From: Fibrobacter sp. UWR4
GTDB taxonomy: Bacteria > Fibrobacterota > Fibrobacteria > Fibrobacterales > Fibrobacteraceae
Direction: 5' to 3'
NCBI RefSeq assembly: GCF_003149045.1
Contig: NZ_QGDU01000018.1
Location: 1 to 64,000 of the forward strand
DNA: 64,000 nucleotides
The notes under the pieces were generated by a model, which saw nothing but the letters and a program-made list of their open reading frames with translations, was not told the origin of the DNA and searched no databases. Below are positions 8,065 through 17,084 of the stretch, in pieces. The position numbers and the translations under genes were made by a program. Numbering within the stretch: position 1 is the stretch's first letter; every line of letters starts with the position of its first letter.

Positions 8065-9033
8065 CTACAGTCCAATGTCGTCCTTGAATTTCTGGGTGAA
8101 GATATCCTGAATCATTCTGTATGGAACGATTACAGAGACTCTGCCATCGGCATGGCATGTGCCAGGCAGCGCCCATGTGTCAAACACGAACTTTACCCCT
8201 GAAAGAGTCAAGGCGGGAGTAAAATTGCCTTGGAACTGGTTTGCGGTGGCTTCACGGACTGCATCGCGATCTATTTCACGCTTATTCGTTCCTCGCAAAT
8301 AGAAATTATAGATTACGTTATCTGCAATCATTTCAACCAGTTTTTCTCTAAAGCCGGGAACAAAAACAGCGGTGTCCACTACATAGGGTTCATCTACTCT
8401 GACAATAGTATAATATTCTTCACCAGGTCCACCATTGCCACCACAGCGGGAGTCAACGATTTTTTGAAATGACATCCATCGTAAAGCCTTTGCGGTGGGC
8501 ATGGCGTAAAAATATCCCGAGCACATCTCAACTTCATCGCGCCACTTTTTCCCGTATTCAGCTTTAGCCCGGGCCCACCAATCATGGGTCCTTTTTACCT
8601 CCCTGTTCATTATCTTTTCCAATGCCTTTTGTATGGATTTTCGATTCACCTTCTTAGGCGCATCCTCCCCGAAAAACATGGAAAACACAAGTCTGTCAAA
8701 CTTGGAATCTTCCAACAAATCTTGTGGATAGATGAGAGGATAAACCAACTGGTAATTTCCCCAAAAAGAGGAATCCTTATATGATGCGTGGAAGTTTTCA
8801 GAAAACATCATCCACGATTCAAAACTGCGCATAAGCGCCGAGGAATCATTAAAGTACTGAGATTTTGATTCCGGTTCATTGGCTGTCGCAAATTCTGTTG
8901 CTGATTTTATCGTTGCGGAGGAATCCACCAGCGCATGATCATCGGCGGAAACAGATAATCTAACACCCCAAAAACCTATTAAAATAGATACAAAAAATAT
9001 GGTAAAGAATGTGACTAATTTTTTCTTGCTCAT
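8065..9033 (-). CDS. exported protein with a DUF3298-like C-terminus
   Basis: A 322-residue protein with an N-terminal membrane segment (residues 6-24) that serves as a signal or anchor. The last 60 residues (LTLSGVKFVFDTWALPG, then VSVIVPYRMIQDIF) resemble the DUF3298/RsiV-type domain, in which a similar strand pattern ends in a VxIPY motif. The middle carries two cysteines and a WW-rich patch. The role is unknown; homologues of the C-terminal domain occur in lysozyme-sensing anti-sigma factors and in lipoproteins. Confidence 0.65.
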   Translation of the reverse strand: MSKKKLVTFFTIFFVSILIGFWGVRLSVSADDHALVDSSATIKSATEFATANEPESKSQYFNDSSALMRSFESWMMFSENFHASYKDSSFWGNYQLVYPLIYPQDLLEDSKFDRLVFSMFFGEDAPKKVNRKSIQKALEKIMNREVKRTHDWWARAKAEYGKKWRDEVEMCSGYFYAMPTAKALRWMSFQKIVDSRCGGNGGPGEEYYTIVRVDEPYVVDTAVFVPGFREKLVEMIADNVIYNFYLRGTNKREIDRDAVREATANQFQGNFTPALTLSGVKFVFDTWALPGTCHADGRVSVIVPYRMIQDIFTQKFKDDIGL

Positions 9034-9149
9034 ACTAAAATACCTCTATAGATGAAAAGTTCTGCAAACTAGTATATCACCAATAGTATATCGTCAGCTT
9101 TTTGAAATTTGTCAAATCAAAAATTCAACATTTTTATATTTGAAATTCC

Positions 9150-11213
9150 ATGCGAATCCTTCAGATCAACAAGCTCTTCAATATGCTGGGAAATTTCCAG
9201 ACGAATCATCGTGCTGGGATTCTTATCGCGGTCATCCTCTTTACGCTTCTCGCAGGTGCGGGAATTTTACGCTTCGAGTTTTCCTTTACCAATGACGGCT
9301 GGTTCCTTGAGGGGGACGCCGCAAAAGTCAACGCAGAAAAGTTCCGTAAGCACTTCGGGAACGACGCCAGCGTGGTTATGCTGGTCACCGCGCCAAGCGT
9401 CCGCGACTCCGCCATCATGGAAATGCGGGACACCCTCTCCCGCTACATGCTCTCGAACATCCCGTTTGCAAAAGAAATCCACACCATCGAAAATTCCAAA
9501 GGTACCGAAGCCCTCCTCCACCTGAGTCTGGAACGCTACAGCGACCCTGCGAATGACGCTGCAAAAATCGGCCGCGCCGTAGCCGACCTTTTGGAACGTC
9601 CCGAGTTTCAATCTGATCGCTGGGACTTGAATGCCGGCGGCGAGCCCTATCTTGAAGTTTCGAAAAACGATTCCTCCATGCCTCAGGCCGCACGCTCCGT
9701 TGTCATCGGTGTGTTCATCATGATTTTCTGCCTGGCGTTCTTTACCCGTAACAAGTACGGCGTCATGATTCCCTTCATGGCCACCGCCTTCGCCATGGCA
9801 TCCGTTTTCGGCATTTGCGGTTGGCTGGGCGTCAAGCCCAACTTTACCTTGTTCACATTACCCATGATGCTTGGCATGGCTTTAAGCGTTGGCTACTCCA
9901 TCCATTACATCAACAGTTTCAAGCAGGCCTACCAACGACTGAACGATCGCAAGCCCGCTCTCGTCGAAGCTGTCACGGAAACGGGCTGGCCCATTTTCTT
10001 TACAGTGATGACTACCGTTGCCTCCATGCTTTCCTTCCTGTTCGTGGATATGCCGGTGCTGAAAATCGTAGGGTCTATTTGCGCCGCCATGGTTTTCGCC
10101 GTTTACCTATACGTGATTATTCTGGTGCCGATCCTTTATAGCTACGGTCCCCAAAGCCGCAAGACGCCGAAGCCCCGCGACGAACGCCTTGAAAATTTCC
10201 TGGAAAAGCTCGGCACCAAGGCTCTGAATTTCAAGTTCCCCATCGTCCTCATTTCCATCGTCATTGCAGTGGTCAGCGCCATCGGCTGCAAAGATCTTAA
10301 AGTGAACATGGATTATGTGGAAATGTTCGGCACCAAGTTGCCCTTCGTGGAACGCCTCGTGAAGCTTATGAATTCCGAACTGGCCAACGTCTATTCCTAC
10401 AACATCATGGTGGACACCGGCGAGCCCGACGCCTTCAAGAATCCAGAAAACATGCTGGCCATGGATAGCGCTTCCGCAGACCTTTCCAGCCTTCCGCTGA
10501 CAAAGATTTCCGAAGGCAAGGCCCGCGTCATGATTGGTGGCGTCACCGATGATTTCAGCATGGCCTACATTCATGTGGAACTGAAGGAATGGAATTCCAA
10601 GCAGGTGGACATCGACATCGATAGCGCACAAACTCTAGTCCGCAAATACTTCCCCAAGGCTGACGTTGGTGTAGAAGGTTATGCCGTGGAACAGTCCTCC
10701 ATGAACAACAAACTGGTGGAAGGTGAAATCAAATCCGTGTGCATTTCCTTCGTGGTAATTGCGCTGCTTTTGATTGCCTCTTTCATGAGCATCAAAACAG
10801 GTCTTATCGGCATGATTCCCAACGTGGCTCCCATCCTCGTAATTGGCGGAGTCATGGGTGCCTGCGCCTTCAGCATGGACATGATGACCATGATGGTGAT
10901 CCCCATGGCTATAGGCATTGCGGTGGACGACACCATCCATTTCGTGAACCATTCCAAACTCTGCTTTGAACGATGCGGCAACTACCGCGAATCCATTCTC
11001 GCCACCTTCAGAGACGTGGGCAAGAGCATGGTCAGCACCACCATCATTCTCTGCATGATGTTCCTCGCCTACATGGTCAGCCCCGTCACCATCTTCTTCA
11101 GAGTGGGCCTCATGGCAACCATCGGACTTGTCACCGCATTGGTGGCCGACTTCACCATCACACCAGTGCTGATTATGCTGACGAAACCGTTTGGAAAGGA
11201 AACTGCAAAATGA
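9150..11213 (+). CDS. RND-superfamily exporter (MMPL/HpnN-like)
   Basis: A 687-residue membrane protein with two repeats, each one helix, a large periplasmic loop, and five further helices. The second helical bundle contains MAIGIAVDDTIHFVNHSK, the fourth-helix motif of the RND superfamily, and the first has MMLGMALSVGYSIHYINSF at the matching place. It is about half the size of AcrB-type pumps and is expected to export lipids or hydrophobic compounds. A -10-like TATATT lies nine bases before the ATG and no ribosome binding site is visible. It overlaps the following hydrolase gene by ATGA. Confidence 0.88.
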   Translation: MRILQINKLFNMLGNFQTNHRAGILIAVILFTLLAGAGILRFEFSFTNDGWFLEGDAAKVNAEKFRKHFGNDASVVMLVTAPSVRDSAIMEMRDTLSRYMLSNIPFAKEIHTIENSKGTEALLHLSLERYSDPANDAAKIGRAVADLLERPEFQSDRWDLNAGGEPYLEVSKNDSSMPQAARSVVIGVFIMIFCLAFFTRNKYGVMIPFMATAFAMASVFGICGWLGVKPNFTLFTLPMMLGMALSVGYSIHYINSFKQAYQRLNDRKPALVEAVTETGWPIFFTVMTTVASMLSFLFVDMPVLKIVGSICAAMVFAVYLYVIILVPILYSYGPQSRKTPKPRDERLENFLEKLGTKALNFKFPIVLISIVIAVVSAIGCKDLKVNMDYVEMFGTKLPFVERLVKLMNSELANVYSYNIMVDTGEPDAFKNPENMLAMDSASADLSSLPLTKISEGKARVMIGGVTDDFSMAYIHVELKEWNSKQVDIDIDSAQTLVRKYFPKADVGVEGYAVEQSSMNNKLVEGEIKSVCISFVVIALLLIASFMSIKTGLIGMIPNVAPILVIGGVMGACAFSMDMMTMMVIPMAIGIAVDDTIHFVNHSKLCFERCGNYRESILATFRDVGKSMVSTTIILCMMFLAYMVSPVTIFFRVGLMATIGLVTALVADFTITPVLIMLTKPFGKETAK

Positions 11214-11818
11214 AAACTCTCGTCCTCTACATTCACGGAAAGGGCGGGAACATCGCAGAGGCAGAACATTACAAGCCTCTGTTTCCTGATTGTGAAGTCA
11301 TGGGTTTTGATTACAAGGCAGAAACTCCTTGGGCTGCCAAGGACGAATTTATCAAATTCTTTGATTCCGTCTCCACAGGCTTTGATCAAGTCTATCTCAT
11401 CGCTAACAGCATCGGCGCTTACTTTTCAATGACGTCTCTTGGCTCAGCCAATATCGCCAAGGCCTATTTCATTTCACCTATGGTGAATATGGAAAAGCTG
11501 ATTTGCGATATGATGATGTGGGCTGGCGTTTCAGAAAATGAACTCCGCGAAAAGAAGAACATCGCAACGAATTTCGGAGAAACCCTTTCCTGGGAATACT
11601 TGAGCTACGTTCGCGAAAATCCCATCCAGTGGAATGTTCCCACCAAGATTCTTTACGGCTCCAAGGACAATCTTGTCTCCTTAGAAACCATCACCAAGTT
11701 TGCTAATAAAATCAATGCGCCTCTCACCGTTATGGAAGGCGGTGAGCATTGGTTCCACACCGACGAGCAAATGAAATTCTTAGATGAATGGATAAAGAAC
11801 GGCAAATCATTTGCTTAG
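11210..11818 (+). CDS. alpha/beta hydrolase, coupled to the RND exporter
   Basis: A 202-residue alpha/beta hydrolase beginning MKTLVLYIHGKGGN (oxyanion motif HGKGG). The nucleophile elbow reads IANSIGAYF, with Ser replacing the canonical surroundings but in the right position; Asp in YGSKDNLV and His in GGEHWF complete a triad. The ATG overlaps the stop of the upstream exporter as ATGA, so the start is clear and translation is probably coupled. It may act on the compound moved by the exporter. Confidence 0.85.
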   Translation: MKTLVLYIHGKGGNIAEAEHYKPLFPDCEVMGFDYKAETPWAAKDEFIKFFDSVSTGFDQVYLIANSIGAYFSMTSLGSANIAKAYFISPMVNMEKLICDMMMWAGVSENELREKKNIATNFGETLSWEYLSYVRENPIQWNVPTKILYGSKDNLVSLETITKFANKINAPLTVMEGGEHWFHTDEQMKFLDEWIKNGKSFA

Positions 11819-11842
11819 GATCATCCATGTTTTTTTATTCAA

Positions 11843-11870
11843 CAAAAAATCATTTCCATTCAATGGAAAT
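11843..11870 (-). terminator. terminator overlapping the end of brnA
   Basis: On the minus strand ATTTCCATT, one base, AATGGAAAT (11870-11852), followed after one base by six Ts. The hairpin includes the last codons and stop of the antitoxin gene. Confidence 0.6.
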
Positions 11871-12065
11871 CTTTCTTTTCTTTGCAGCACAATCTGTCAG
11901 GTAAGAATCAATTAAAGTCTGATAAGGAATTCCCTGCTCCTTGGACATTTTCTTGAAATACTCAATAGTAGACGCATTCAAACGAATGGTAATCTGTTTT
12001 TTCAAGGCTGCAGCATAAGGATTCCTTACTGCCTTCATTTTTTCAAAGTCATATTCTTTTTTCAT
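11850..12065 (-). CDS. brnA: BrnA-type antitoxin
   Basis: A 71-residue protein. The segment KKQITIRLNASTIEYFKKMS is a ribbon-helix-helix DNA-binding motif as in CopG/BrnA antitoxins, followed by the YQTLIDSYL helix. It should neutralise the BrnT toxin encoded just upstream and repress the shared promoter. The four-base overlap with brnT (ATGA) and the toxin-first order are typical of brnTA modules. Confidence 0.85.
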   Translation of the reverse strand: MKKEYDFEKMKAVRNPYAAALKKQITIRLNASTIEYFKKMSKEQGIPYQTLIDSYLTDCAAKKRKISIEWK

Positions 12066-12376
12066 GGTTCATCTCCTTTGCGAGCATTCCAATAATATTG
12101 AAATTCCTTCTTTGTCGCTTTTCGAGCACTAATTATTCGATTTACAATTACGTCATTGTCAGCAATAACCCGTTCTGTGTAAACCACAACCAAAGTTCTC
12201 AACTCAGAAGATAGACCAATAAGAATTGAACGATCTTCATCTCTAGAATGCTCTACGTCAAAGAAAACTCTCGCATGTTCATCTTCAAAGCAGCTCTTTG
12301 CCTCTTCAAACGAAATGCCGTGTTTCTTTTGATTTATACCATTCTTTTTTTCGTCCCACTCGAAATCTATTTCCAT
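12062..12376 (-). CDS. brnT: BrnT-type ribonuclease toxin
   Basis: A 104-residue protein with the family signature FEWDEKKNGINQKKHGISFE at the N-terminus and the later VNRIISARKATKKEFQYY helix carrying the conserved Arg and Tyr. BrnT toxins are RelE-like ribonucleases that cleave RNA when free of antitoxin. The gene is first in a two-gene operon. AT-rich DNA lies upstream (12377-12440). Confidence 0.88.
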   Translation of the reverse strand: MEIDFEWDEKKNGINQKKHGISFEEAKSCFEDEHARVFFDVEHSRDEDRSILIGLSSELRTLVVVYTERVIADNDVIVNRIISARKATKKEFQYYWNARKGDEP

Positions 12377-12508
12377 AATAGACCTCGCTGTATAACTACA
12401 ATATAATTACATTTTAATTTTAGAGCAAGCTCACAAGATAAAAAAGCCATAGCATATATCTCCTTTATGATGACCAGCCTATTTCCCTAAGGAACAGAAT
12501 CAATTATT

Positions 12509-12945
12509 TCACCCTCTATTCTCAAATTTCTCCTGGATTTGCTTGACTTCGGGAATCCGCTGCTTACGGGCTACCGCCAGGACCTTCTCCTTGTCGGAGC
12601 TGAGGAGTAGACGCTCGTAAAGCTGCGAGTGAATCTGGCGTTCAAGTTCACGGCTAGTCCACGCATTGTTGATGGCCTCCAGCTCATAATACTCGCGCTT
12701 GTCTGGATCTTCTATCTGAATTAGATCGCGATATTGAGTCCAGTTCAATTGTGAACGCACTGCGTTCACAATTGGATAAAGGGTGTAAAACTTGCGACAA
12801 AAAGCCAATTGACGATACGAAAATCCACGCTGCGAACAGCGTTCTGACGGGACTGCTCAATAATTCCTCGAATTTCCTGGACAAACTTTTCGTTGACACG
12901 CGAAAACACGGCATCGCTGCCGGATACTCCATTCCTTATTTTCAT
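12509..12945 (-). pseudogene. decayed DUF1016 (YhcG-type) gene fragment
   Basis: Two reading frames together resemble the N-terminal domain of DUF1016 proteins. One (from about 12945) has VQEIRGIIEQSRQNAVRSV; the other (to 12509) has YPIVNAVRSQLNWTQYRDLI, then YYELEAINNAWTSRELERQI and SQLYERLLLS. The joining part, about 55 codons in intact relatives, is missing, the frame shifts at the junction, and the C-terminal nuclease domain is absent. A perfect 29-bp palindrome (12746-12774) sits at the junction. I infer a dead remnant. Confidence 0.7.
12746..12774. repeat. 29-bp palindrome, copy 1
   Basis: CAATTGTGAACGCA, one base, TGCGTTCACAATTG: two perfect 14-bp arms. A second copy at 13162-13190 differs by paired changes in both arms. 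The GCACTGCGT core recurs in the hairpin at 38268. Confidence 0.75.
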
Positions 12946-13161
12946 GAGAGATGTTGAGGGAACCCCTTTGTTCCCAGCTCTACGTGCACAGTCAAGAGGC
13001 TCGCCTCCTCTCTCAGGTTCTGCGGAGATGTCCAATGCGACACGCTCCCACGACTTGCAGCAGAGAATTTATGATGCCCTACGTATAGGGATTAGCAATG
13101 TGCAAAATATAATCTATGCGTAAATCATTTGCAAGACACTGTCGTTATGCAGTCAACGATG

Positions 13162-13190
13162 CAATTGCGAACACACTGTATTCGCAATCA
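13162..13190. repeat. 29-bp palindrome, copy 2
   Basis: CAATTGCGAACACACTGTAT followed by TCGCAATCA. Relative to copy 1, arm positions 7 and 23 change from T-A to C-G and positions 12 and 18 from G-C to A-T, keeping the pairing. It lies 38 bp upstream of the YwqK-type lipoprotein gene. Confidence 0.65.
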
Positions 13191-13227
13191 GTGAATTTGT
13201 TATATTCCTAAAAAACTGTAGGCTTAA

Positions 13228-14724
13228 ATGAAATTCATTCTTTTTCTTATTGCACTAGCCTTGATTGCTTGCTCAAATTCAGGTATTCGAAAATACCCGA
13301 ATGGTCAATTAGTACAGCAGGGTTTCAGAGAAAATGGTGTGGAAGGCGTTGATAAATTTTACCCATCCGGCGCCCTTATGGAGCACAATGAATTTCATGG
13401 GGCAGACCGTAGCAACTCAACTATCACTACCTACTACGAAAATGGTTCTATGGAATGCAAGGGTTCTTTCGCGAAGGGAATCCAACAAGGCGACTTTCTC
13501 TGCTATTTCCCATCGGGAGCATTGCACGTTTCTGTTAGTGAAGACGGTCATGTAAAGCAATTCTACGAATCAGGCATTCTACTTCAAGAATACTTTATAG
13601 AAAATGGCAAAGTGGAAGGAGACTTCATCAGCAATTATCCGGATGGTAGGTTACAATACAGATGCAAGTACAAAAATGACCACGAAATTTCCCGTGAGAC
13701 TTTTTACAAAGATGGTCAGGTAAAAACCGAGTCAAAAGAAAGTAACGGCAGCAATCCGAATAATCAAAAGACAAGGCCAAATATTCATGTAAGCTACTCA
13801 TTTCATTCTAATGGGATGCTGGCTCGAAAGGCAATTTTTATTGCAGGACGTTCCGTAGGAAAGGAGTTCAGTTATTCAACTGATGGTAAAATAAATGCCG
13901 AAAGGATTTTTGCCTTTAGTGTCCAACAAGGGTTTCAACGAGAATACTATCGCAATGGAAATCTTAGAAATGATTTTGTCATTTACCTTTCGGAATCAGG
14001 CAACCACTATGATACCTACTACCATAAATTATTTGACGAAGATGGAAATCTTAAATACTACAAGGATTCCTTGACCGAAAAATTTTTCTATGAAAACGGA
14101 AACCTAAAATCGCTAAAAGATTCCACAGGAGAATATTCATATAACGAGGATGGATCGCTAAAAAAAGAAATCGTAAATGGAATTGTACATTGGATAGACA
14201 GGGATTGGAACGATTCCTCCAAAATATGCGAATCCTGGAAAGACTCCCTGAACAACGAATACAAAGGCAAATGCACCAATGCAAAAGGCGCTATCATAAG
14301 CGAATTCTTTGAAAAAGGAAGAATCGATAACGCGACGGTACCCATTCAGAAAAAAAGAATCTATTCCGATAATGGCATCCTAATTTTTAGTTCTGAAAAA
14401 CAAGATAGTCTGGTAAAGGAAACAGACTTTTACGAAAGCGGTAAACTTTGGATTCAAAAGGAATACTACCTAGAAGGATACAGGCGCAAACTGATTTACT
14501 TCAAGGAATATTCCGAAGATGAAATCACAATTCGCGATTACCAGGTTATCGAGGTAGACGGGGTGCGCAAGGCCATTTGTCACTTCAAGGACTTTGAGGG
14601 AAATGATGTTGAAGTTCCTCCACGTCGTCGTAACAGACCTTTTAGTATGCAGGACGAAGTGAATGGCTGCATTCGCAAGGAAAGACCGAAGTACGAATAC
14701 GTGGACAAGTGCGAAGTTTATTAG
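13228..14724 (+). CDS. lipoprotein with YwqK/MORN-like repeats
   Basis: A 498-residue lipoprotein (lipobox LALIAC, Cys 15) made of some fifteen copies of a 20-25-residue unit such as KYPNGQLVQQGF, FYPSGALMEHNEF and YYENGSMECKGSF. This is the YwqK-type repeat, in which a short hairpin starts with aromatic-x-NG. Such proteins are often annotated as antitoxin components, but here no toxin is adjacent and a structural or binding role at the envelope is as likely. A TATATT box lies about 20 bases before the ATG. Confidence 0.8.
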   Translation: MKFILFLIALALIACSNSGIRKYPNGQLVQQGFRENGVEGVDKFYPSGALMEHNEFHGADRSNSTITTYYENGSMECKGSFAKGIQQGDFLCYFPSGALHVSVSEDGHVKQFYESGILLQEYFIENGKVEGDFISNYPDGRLQYRCKYKNDHEISRETFYKDGQVKTESKESNGSNPNNQKTRPNIHVSYSFHSNGMLARKAIFIAGRSVGKEFSYSTDGKINAERIFAFSVQQGFQREYYRNGNLRNDFVIYLSESGNHYDTYYHKLFDEDGNLKYYKDSLTEKFFYENGNLKSLKDSTGEYSYNEDGSLKKEIVNGIVHWIDRDWNDSSKICESWKDSLNNEYKGKCTNAKGAIISEFFEKGRIDNATVPIQKKRIYSDNGILIFSSEKQDSLVKETDFYESGKLWIQKEYYLEGYRRKLIYFKEYSEDEITIRDYQVIEVDGVRKAICHFKDFEGNDVEVPPRRRNRPFSMQDEVNGCIRKERPKYEYVDKCEVY

Positions 14725-14744
14725 GAAACATTAAAATGCAATGA

Positions 14745-14774
14745 AGCTACCGGGAAATTCTCGGTAGCTTTTTT
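14745..14774 (+). terminator. Rho-independent terminator
   Basis: AGCTACCG (14745-14752), loop, CGGTAGCT (14762-14769), then six Ts. It ends the YwqK-type lipoprotein transcript. Confidence 0.8.
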
Positions 14775-14786
14775 ACATCCGATGCT

Positions 14787-14813
14787 AGATCCTCGCCTGC
14801 GCGAGGATGACAC
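14787..14813. repeat. GGATCC/AGGATGAC-type palindromic element
   Basis: ATCCTCGC, CTGC, GCGAGGAT followed by GACAC: an 8-bp stem with a 4-base loop. It belongs with the elements at 31030, 37986 and 44872, which share the GATCCT...AGGATGACA ends and vary in the middle. Confidence 0.6.
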
Positions 14814-14837
14814 AACGGGGCAAGGACTTTGCGAGTA

Positions 14838-15464
14838 CTATCCCAACTGTCCGGGAAGTACTTTCTTTTCCTTGGGCGGGAACTGCTTATCGAATTCATC
14901 GGCGTCGGCTTCGTTCACGAAGTACGCTTCCGGATCGCGATAGCTTCCGCGGATGCCGTCCAGAAAACCGGGCGTCAATTCCTTGATGAGGAAGTAAGGC
15001 GCGTCTCCATCGGGGTCGTCTGCGTAGCGGATGCCTTTGGATGTTGCAGTCACAAAACCGCACTTGCCGTAGAACTGGATGTTACCGCACATGGCGATAC
15101 ATCCGGCACCCATTTGGCGGGCACGTTCCAGGGCGTAGTCCAACAGCATCTTGCCAAGGCCCTTGCGTTGCATATCCGGACGAACGCTGATTGGGCCGAA
15201 CGTCATCATACGCAAATGCTCACCAGTGTCCACCAGAATTTCGCTCCAAGCAAACATCACATGGGCGAGAATTTCACCGTCTTTCTCCAGCACCAGGCTC
15301 AACTCCGGAATAAATCCAGGGTTACTCCTGTAGCAGTGCAGCACGTAATGCTCAAGACATCCGGGACGATAAACGTTCCAGAAAGCCTCGCGGGTTAAAT
15401 TTTCGACAGCAGAGAAATCGGCAGGTTGTTCCTGTCGGATAGTATATTCAGAATTAATAGACAT
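14838..15464 (-). CDS. GNAT acetyltransferase, copy 1 of a duplicated locus
   Basis: A 208-residue GCN5-related N-acetyltransferase. The acetyl-CoA-binding motif A is FGPISVRPDMQRKGLGKMLL (about 97-116, with the RxGxG loop), followed by ALERARQMGAGCIAM and the FYGKCGF turn of motif B. The C-terminal 70 residues contain the RDPEAYFV segment. The acceptor is unknown. An AAGGAAAT site precedes the ATG. Gene and upstream region are repeated at 17143-17805. Confidence 0.88.
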   Translation of the reverse strand: MSINSEYTIRQEQPADFSAVENLTREAFWNVYRPGCLEHYVLHCYRSNPGFIPELSLVLEKDGEILAHVMFAWSEILVDTGEHLRMMTFGPISVRPDMQRKGLGKMLLDYALERARQMGAGCIAMCGNIQFYGKCGFVTATSKGIRYADDPDGDAPYFLIKELTPGFLDGIRGSYRDPEAYFVNEADADEFDKQFPPKEKKVLPGQLG

Positions 15465-15604
15465 TGTTTATTTCCTTTTTTAGTGTGAAAGGATACGAGT
15501 CACGCCACCCGGCGCAACCCGCATTAAACAATGTCCCAGTTTTGGGTTCGACCGAAGTCGAAATTATGGATTAAGAACATCCAACTCCGTAATAAAGGTT
15601 CGGT

Positions 15605-15610
15605 TATAAT
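15605..15610 (+). promoter_or_regulatory. -10 box upstream of the chimeric frame
   Basis: TATAAT, conserved in copy 2 at 17946-17951. The leader to the ATG at 15708 is about 90 bases in both copies. No convincing -35 hexamer is visible. Confidence 0.45.
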
Positions 15611-15707
15611 ATACTCATTTTTCAAGGGAGTGGTCACAATCCTGCCGTAATTTCTACATTATTCATAAACACAATCGGCAACTTCCAAGGCGCCACGAGA
15701 GGATTTT

Positions 15708-15881
15708 ATGCAGACTAAGGAATTCAGAACCAGTGGCACCTGCGCCAAGCTCAGCTTCATGGGACTCCCCTGCCCCAACCTGGGTACCGGTGGCTACGGC
15801 TATCACGGCCCCTTCGAACACGTAACCGTCGAAGCCATGGAATCCGTGGTGAAAATCATCAAGAATATCGCATTGGATTAA
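15708..15881 (+). pseudogene. chimeric frame: TSCPD start fused to a PepT C-terminus
   Basis: A 57-codon open frame. Residues 1-13 ([13 protein letters not shown]) equal the start of the TSCPD protein at 18049. Residues 14-57 ([16 protein letters not shown], then [16 protein letters not shown]) match the last 44 residues of PepT with four differences. The junction shares AGCTCA with both parents. The promoter and leader of the TSCPD gene are retained, so the frame may be transcribed. A stable function is doubtful because neither fold is complete. Confidence 0.8.
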
Positions 15882-15923
15882 TAGCAAATTGACGGAAACT
15901 GTTGGTGGGATAATTTAGTGAAT

Positions 15924-17081
15924 ATGAAAAATTGTCTAGGCACCTGGATTTTGCTGGTTACTTTTTTGATTGCACTGTCCGCTTGTGGTGATGAAAAAAG
16001 TACCGCAGTTGAACCTGATGATTTTTTGGAAAGTTCTTCCAGCATTTCCGAAGTATTGTCATCCTCTGAAAAGACTCCGGAAAGTTCATCCTCTCAAATC
16101 AAATCGTCTTCATCTAGTAGCAAAGTGCAGGAAGAATCTTCATCAAGTGAAAAAGACATTGTTGAAGATGTTTTATCATCATCTAGTGCACTGGTGTGGA
16201 CCAACGATTCTATTCAAACAGCCTTAACGGAAATAGGCGGCGAGTGCGAAGATTGGGGTATTGCAAAATATCGAATGTGGATGGATGAATACAAAACTTT
16301 CTACACCTGTTATAAAGGAGTTTGGTATGTGGGAAGTCTTGAAATAGACAAGTATCCTTGGGATATACCTAATGAATCATGGTTTAGTCCTAAGATAGAG
16401 TATGGACAGATGACGGACAGTCGTGATGGTCAAGTTTATAAAACCGTTGTAGTTGGCAATCAGACTTGGATGGCAGAAAACTTACGCTACGCCGATAGTG
16501 TTGCAACACCCAGTCTCAAGGGAAATAATTGGTGTTTAAAAGGCGATTGGGAATCCTGCGATATTGTGGGGCGTTTTTACTCCTGGTCCGCAGCTGTAGA
16601 TTCTGTCAAATTAGTGAATGAAAACGAAAAAGCCCTGGATTGCGGAATGGGAAAAACTTGTGGTCTTAACGGATATGTCAAGGGAATTTGTGATGAAGGG
16701 TGGCACTTGCCGACTCTTGAAGAACTGGAGGATTTTTTAGCTAGTGCAAAAGTCATCGGCGGCGGATCCTTTAATGACTTTAAAGCATTGAGGAGCTCTG
16801 TTGGTTGGGACTATTGCCGTGGCGATAAAATGAGCGGTACGTCTTTTGGAGATGAAACCAATACAAATACTTCGGGATTCTCTGCACTGCCTACGGGTTT
16901 TCGATTTAACGACGGTAATTATGAAGGCACAGGATGCGGCGCATACTATTGGGCTTCATCCGAGATGAGTGAAAACTACGCTGTAAGTCTGTATATAACC
17001 AGTACTTTCAATAGTGCAGGGCGTGATCTCAAGTCAACAAAAAGCTGGGGTCTAAATGTTCGATGCGTGAAGGATCATTAA
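15924..17081 (+). CDS. FISUC-domain (TIGR02145) lipoprotein
   Basis: A 385-residue lipoprotein: lipobox LIALSAC, a Ser-rich linker (residues about 35-90 with runs of four or five Ser), and a C-terminal FISUC domain of about 200 residues with the family's hallmarks TVVVGNQTWMAENL, GRFYSWSAA, GWHLPTLEE, SGFSALPTGFR, YYWASSE and VRCVKD. The domain is expanded in Fibrobacter and its function is unsettled; surface attachment or adhesion is inferred from the lipobox and linker. A GTG six bases upstream (15918) is an alternative start. Confidence 0.88.
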   Translation: MKNCLGTWILLVTFLIALSACGDEKSTAVEPDDFLESSSSISEVLSSSEKTPESSSSQIKSSSSSSKVQEESSSSEKDIVEDVLSSSSALVWTNDSIQTALTEIGGECEDWGIAKYRMWMDEYKTFYTCYKGVWYVGSLEIDKYPWDIPNESWFSPKIEYGQMTDSRDGQVYKTVVVGNQTWMAENLRYADSVATPSLKGNNWCLKGDWESCDIVGRFYSWSAAVDSVKLVNENEKALDCGMGKTCGLNGYVKGICDEGWHLPTLEELEDFLASAKVIGGGSFNDFKALRSSVGWDYCRGDKMSGTSFGDETNTNTSGFSALPTGFRFNDGNYEGTGCGAYYWASSEMSENYAVSLYITSTFNSAGRDLKSTKSWGLNVRCVKDH

Positions 17082-17084
17082 AAA

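Larger units (their letters stand above)
14838..15743. repeat. duplicated segment, copy 1
   Basis: The acetyltransferase gene, its 240-bp upstream region and the first 13 codons of the TSCPD gene are repeated at 17143-18088 with high identity. In this copy the sequence after the 13th TSCPD codon is replaced by a PepT 3' end. A hairpin in the shared upstream region reads TTCGAC/GTCGAA here and TTCGGC/GCCGAA in copy 2. Confidence 0.85.
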
